This document shows, piece by piece, positions 63,416-64,000 of a stretch of DNA of 64,000 bases (within the stretch, counting starts at the first letter, position 1; each line of letters opens with the position of its first letter). The translations under genes were made by a program, and so were the position numbers. The stretch is from Leptospiraceae bacterium (GTDB taxonomy: Bacteria; Spirochaetota; Leptospiria; Leptospirales; Leptospiraceae), in contig JABTUZ010000002.1 in the NCBI GenBank assembly GCA_015075105.1, positions 1,288,001-1,352,000 of the forward strand, read 5' to 3'. The notes beneath the pieces are model-generated. The model was not told the DNA's origin and did no database searches. It saw only the letters and a list, made by a program, of their open reading frames with translations.

Positions 63416-64000
63416 TCAATGGAAATCTTTATACAATTTCTTGAAAAGAATTTTCTCTAATTTCGCAGGAGCAAAAAGCCTCATCCATTTTACAAAATTA
63501 CCAGACTTATCCATAGTTACAAGCCTAGATCTTGGATTTTCTACTGCTTGCAACATAGCCTGTGCGACCTCTTCTGGAGTTTTAATCTTTCCGTGGTGTT
63601 GGCTTTCGTCTAACGTATTGCCTTTTGCGTCTAACCCGGAAGTTCTTAAATTTGTTTTTGTGTAAGGTGGACAGAATAAAATCGACCGCACTTTTTCTTC
63701 CATAAGCTCAATTCTAAGAGATTCAAAAACTGCATGCAAAGCTGATTTAGAAGAAGAGTACGCCGATCTACCCGGGATCCCATACAATCCGGATACAGTT
63801 GAGGTAGTAATAATCACCCCTTTTGCGGCTTTAATCAAAGGAAGTAAAAGCATAGTCAAGTGAACTGTGCCAAAAAAATTAATATCGAAAGTTTTTCTAA
63901 ACACTTCTATTTTCGTTTCATCAAACCTGCCGTGAGTCGTGATCCCTGCATTATTGAAAAGTACATCTAAATTTTCGGTATTGGAAAATACTTTCTTTTG
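63416..64000 (-). CDS. Short-chain dehydrogenase, cut by window edge
   Basis: Open to the last base of the window, giving 194 residues of the C-terminal part. It starts within [18 protein letters not shown] (NNAG motif) and includes [10 protein letters not shown] (catalytic Ser), [11 protein letters not shown] (Tyr and Lys) and a C-terminal extension with a basic end. The nucleotide-binding N-terminus lies outside. Substrate unknown. Confidence 0.9.
   Translation of the reverse strand, partial: QKKVFSNTENLDVLFNNAGITTHGRFDETKIEVFRKTFDINFFGTVHLTMLLLPLIKAAKGVIITTSTVSGLYGIPGRSAYSSSKSALHAVFESLRIELMEEKVRSILFCPPYTKTNLRTSGLDAKGNTLDESQHHGKIKTPEEVAQAMLQAVENPRSRLVTMDKSGNFVKWMRLFAPAKLEKILFKKLYKDFH

Noticed and set aside
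1-64000. tRNA, rRNA or riboswitch genes
   Set aside because: Intergenic gaps were read for cloverleaf ends and conserved riboswitch cores; none was convincing by eye, though a covariance search could still find small RNAs.

Overview
The window looks like a piece of a low-GC chromosome from a spirochete of the Leptospira group (Leptospiraceae). This is inferred from content: a DUF1564-type protein, paired DUF1574 proteins with MBOAT acyltransferases, many short lipoproteins with spirochete-style lipoboxes ending in Asn-Cys or Gln-Cys, a 7TM/SpoIIE/TPR phosphatase, a trypanosome-like phosphofructokinase and LpxC-dependent lipid A synthesis. No rRNA, tRNA, CRISPR array, insertion sequence or prophage was recognised.

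Layout. 1-3266 (minus): an MBOAT acyltransferase cut by the window edge, then envelope or secreted proteins. 3267-6861 is an accessory island: a vapBC toxin-antitoxin pair whose toxin is frame-broken but which keeps a perfect operator palindrome, an rsgA-type GTPase, a D12 adenine methylase interrupted by an in-frame TGA, and palindrome-rich non-coding stretches. 6862-12582 (minus): htpX, an NCS2 permease, an SspB-like adaptor and a CapD/FlaA1-type sugar-nucleotide enzyme. 12680-21442 (plus): a STAS/zinc-ribbon protein coupled to a full recC-recB-recD set with overlapping genes. 21439-31004 (minus): lpxC, htpG, a DksA-like protein with rpmG, a bile-acid-type symporter, a class V aminotransferase that appears to start at AUA, a SpoIIE-type receptor phosphatase and a lipase-fold protein lacking the usual serine. 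31127-33679 (plus): UDP-glucose pyrophosphorylase and ubiE/menG. 33680-37210 (minus): an O-antigen-ligase-like protein and an APC permease.

37287-45746 (plus): 67-bp tandem repeats, a DUF1564 protein, meaB, then a regulated outer-membrane uptake locus: a GbsR/MarR-type regulator, small lipoproteins, a TonB-dependent receptor, exbB, exbD and tonB. The same 28-bp promoter/operator-like sequence lies before the regulator and before the lipoprotein-receptor run. 45756-50020: a GGDEF-PilZ protein and a secreted papain-like protease with fibronectin III repeats. 50326-53216: phosphofructokinase and envelope proteins. 53332-58237 (plus): a compact operon of SDR, low-molecular-weight phosphatase, fructosamine-kinase-like protein, patatin lipase and an endoglycoceramidase-like GH5 enzyme. 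58301-64000: a small lipoprotein, then a minus-strand MBOAT/DUF1574/DUF1574 O-acylation cassette, an AHSA1/SRPBCC protein and an SDR cut by the window edge.

The strongest leads are the regulated TonB locus with its duplicated operator, a RecC-like subunit that keeps an AddB-style four-cysteine iron-sulfur signature while its nuclease residues are lost, two genes without a canonical start codon, a dispersed hairpin repeat, and the decayed accessory island. All functions are assigned by reading motifs; no database search was run.
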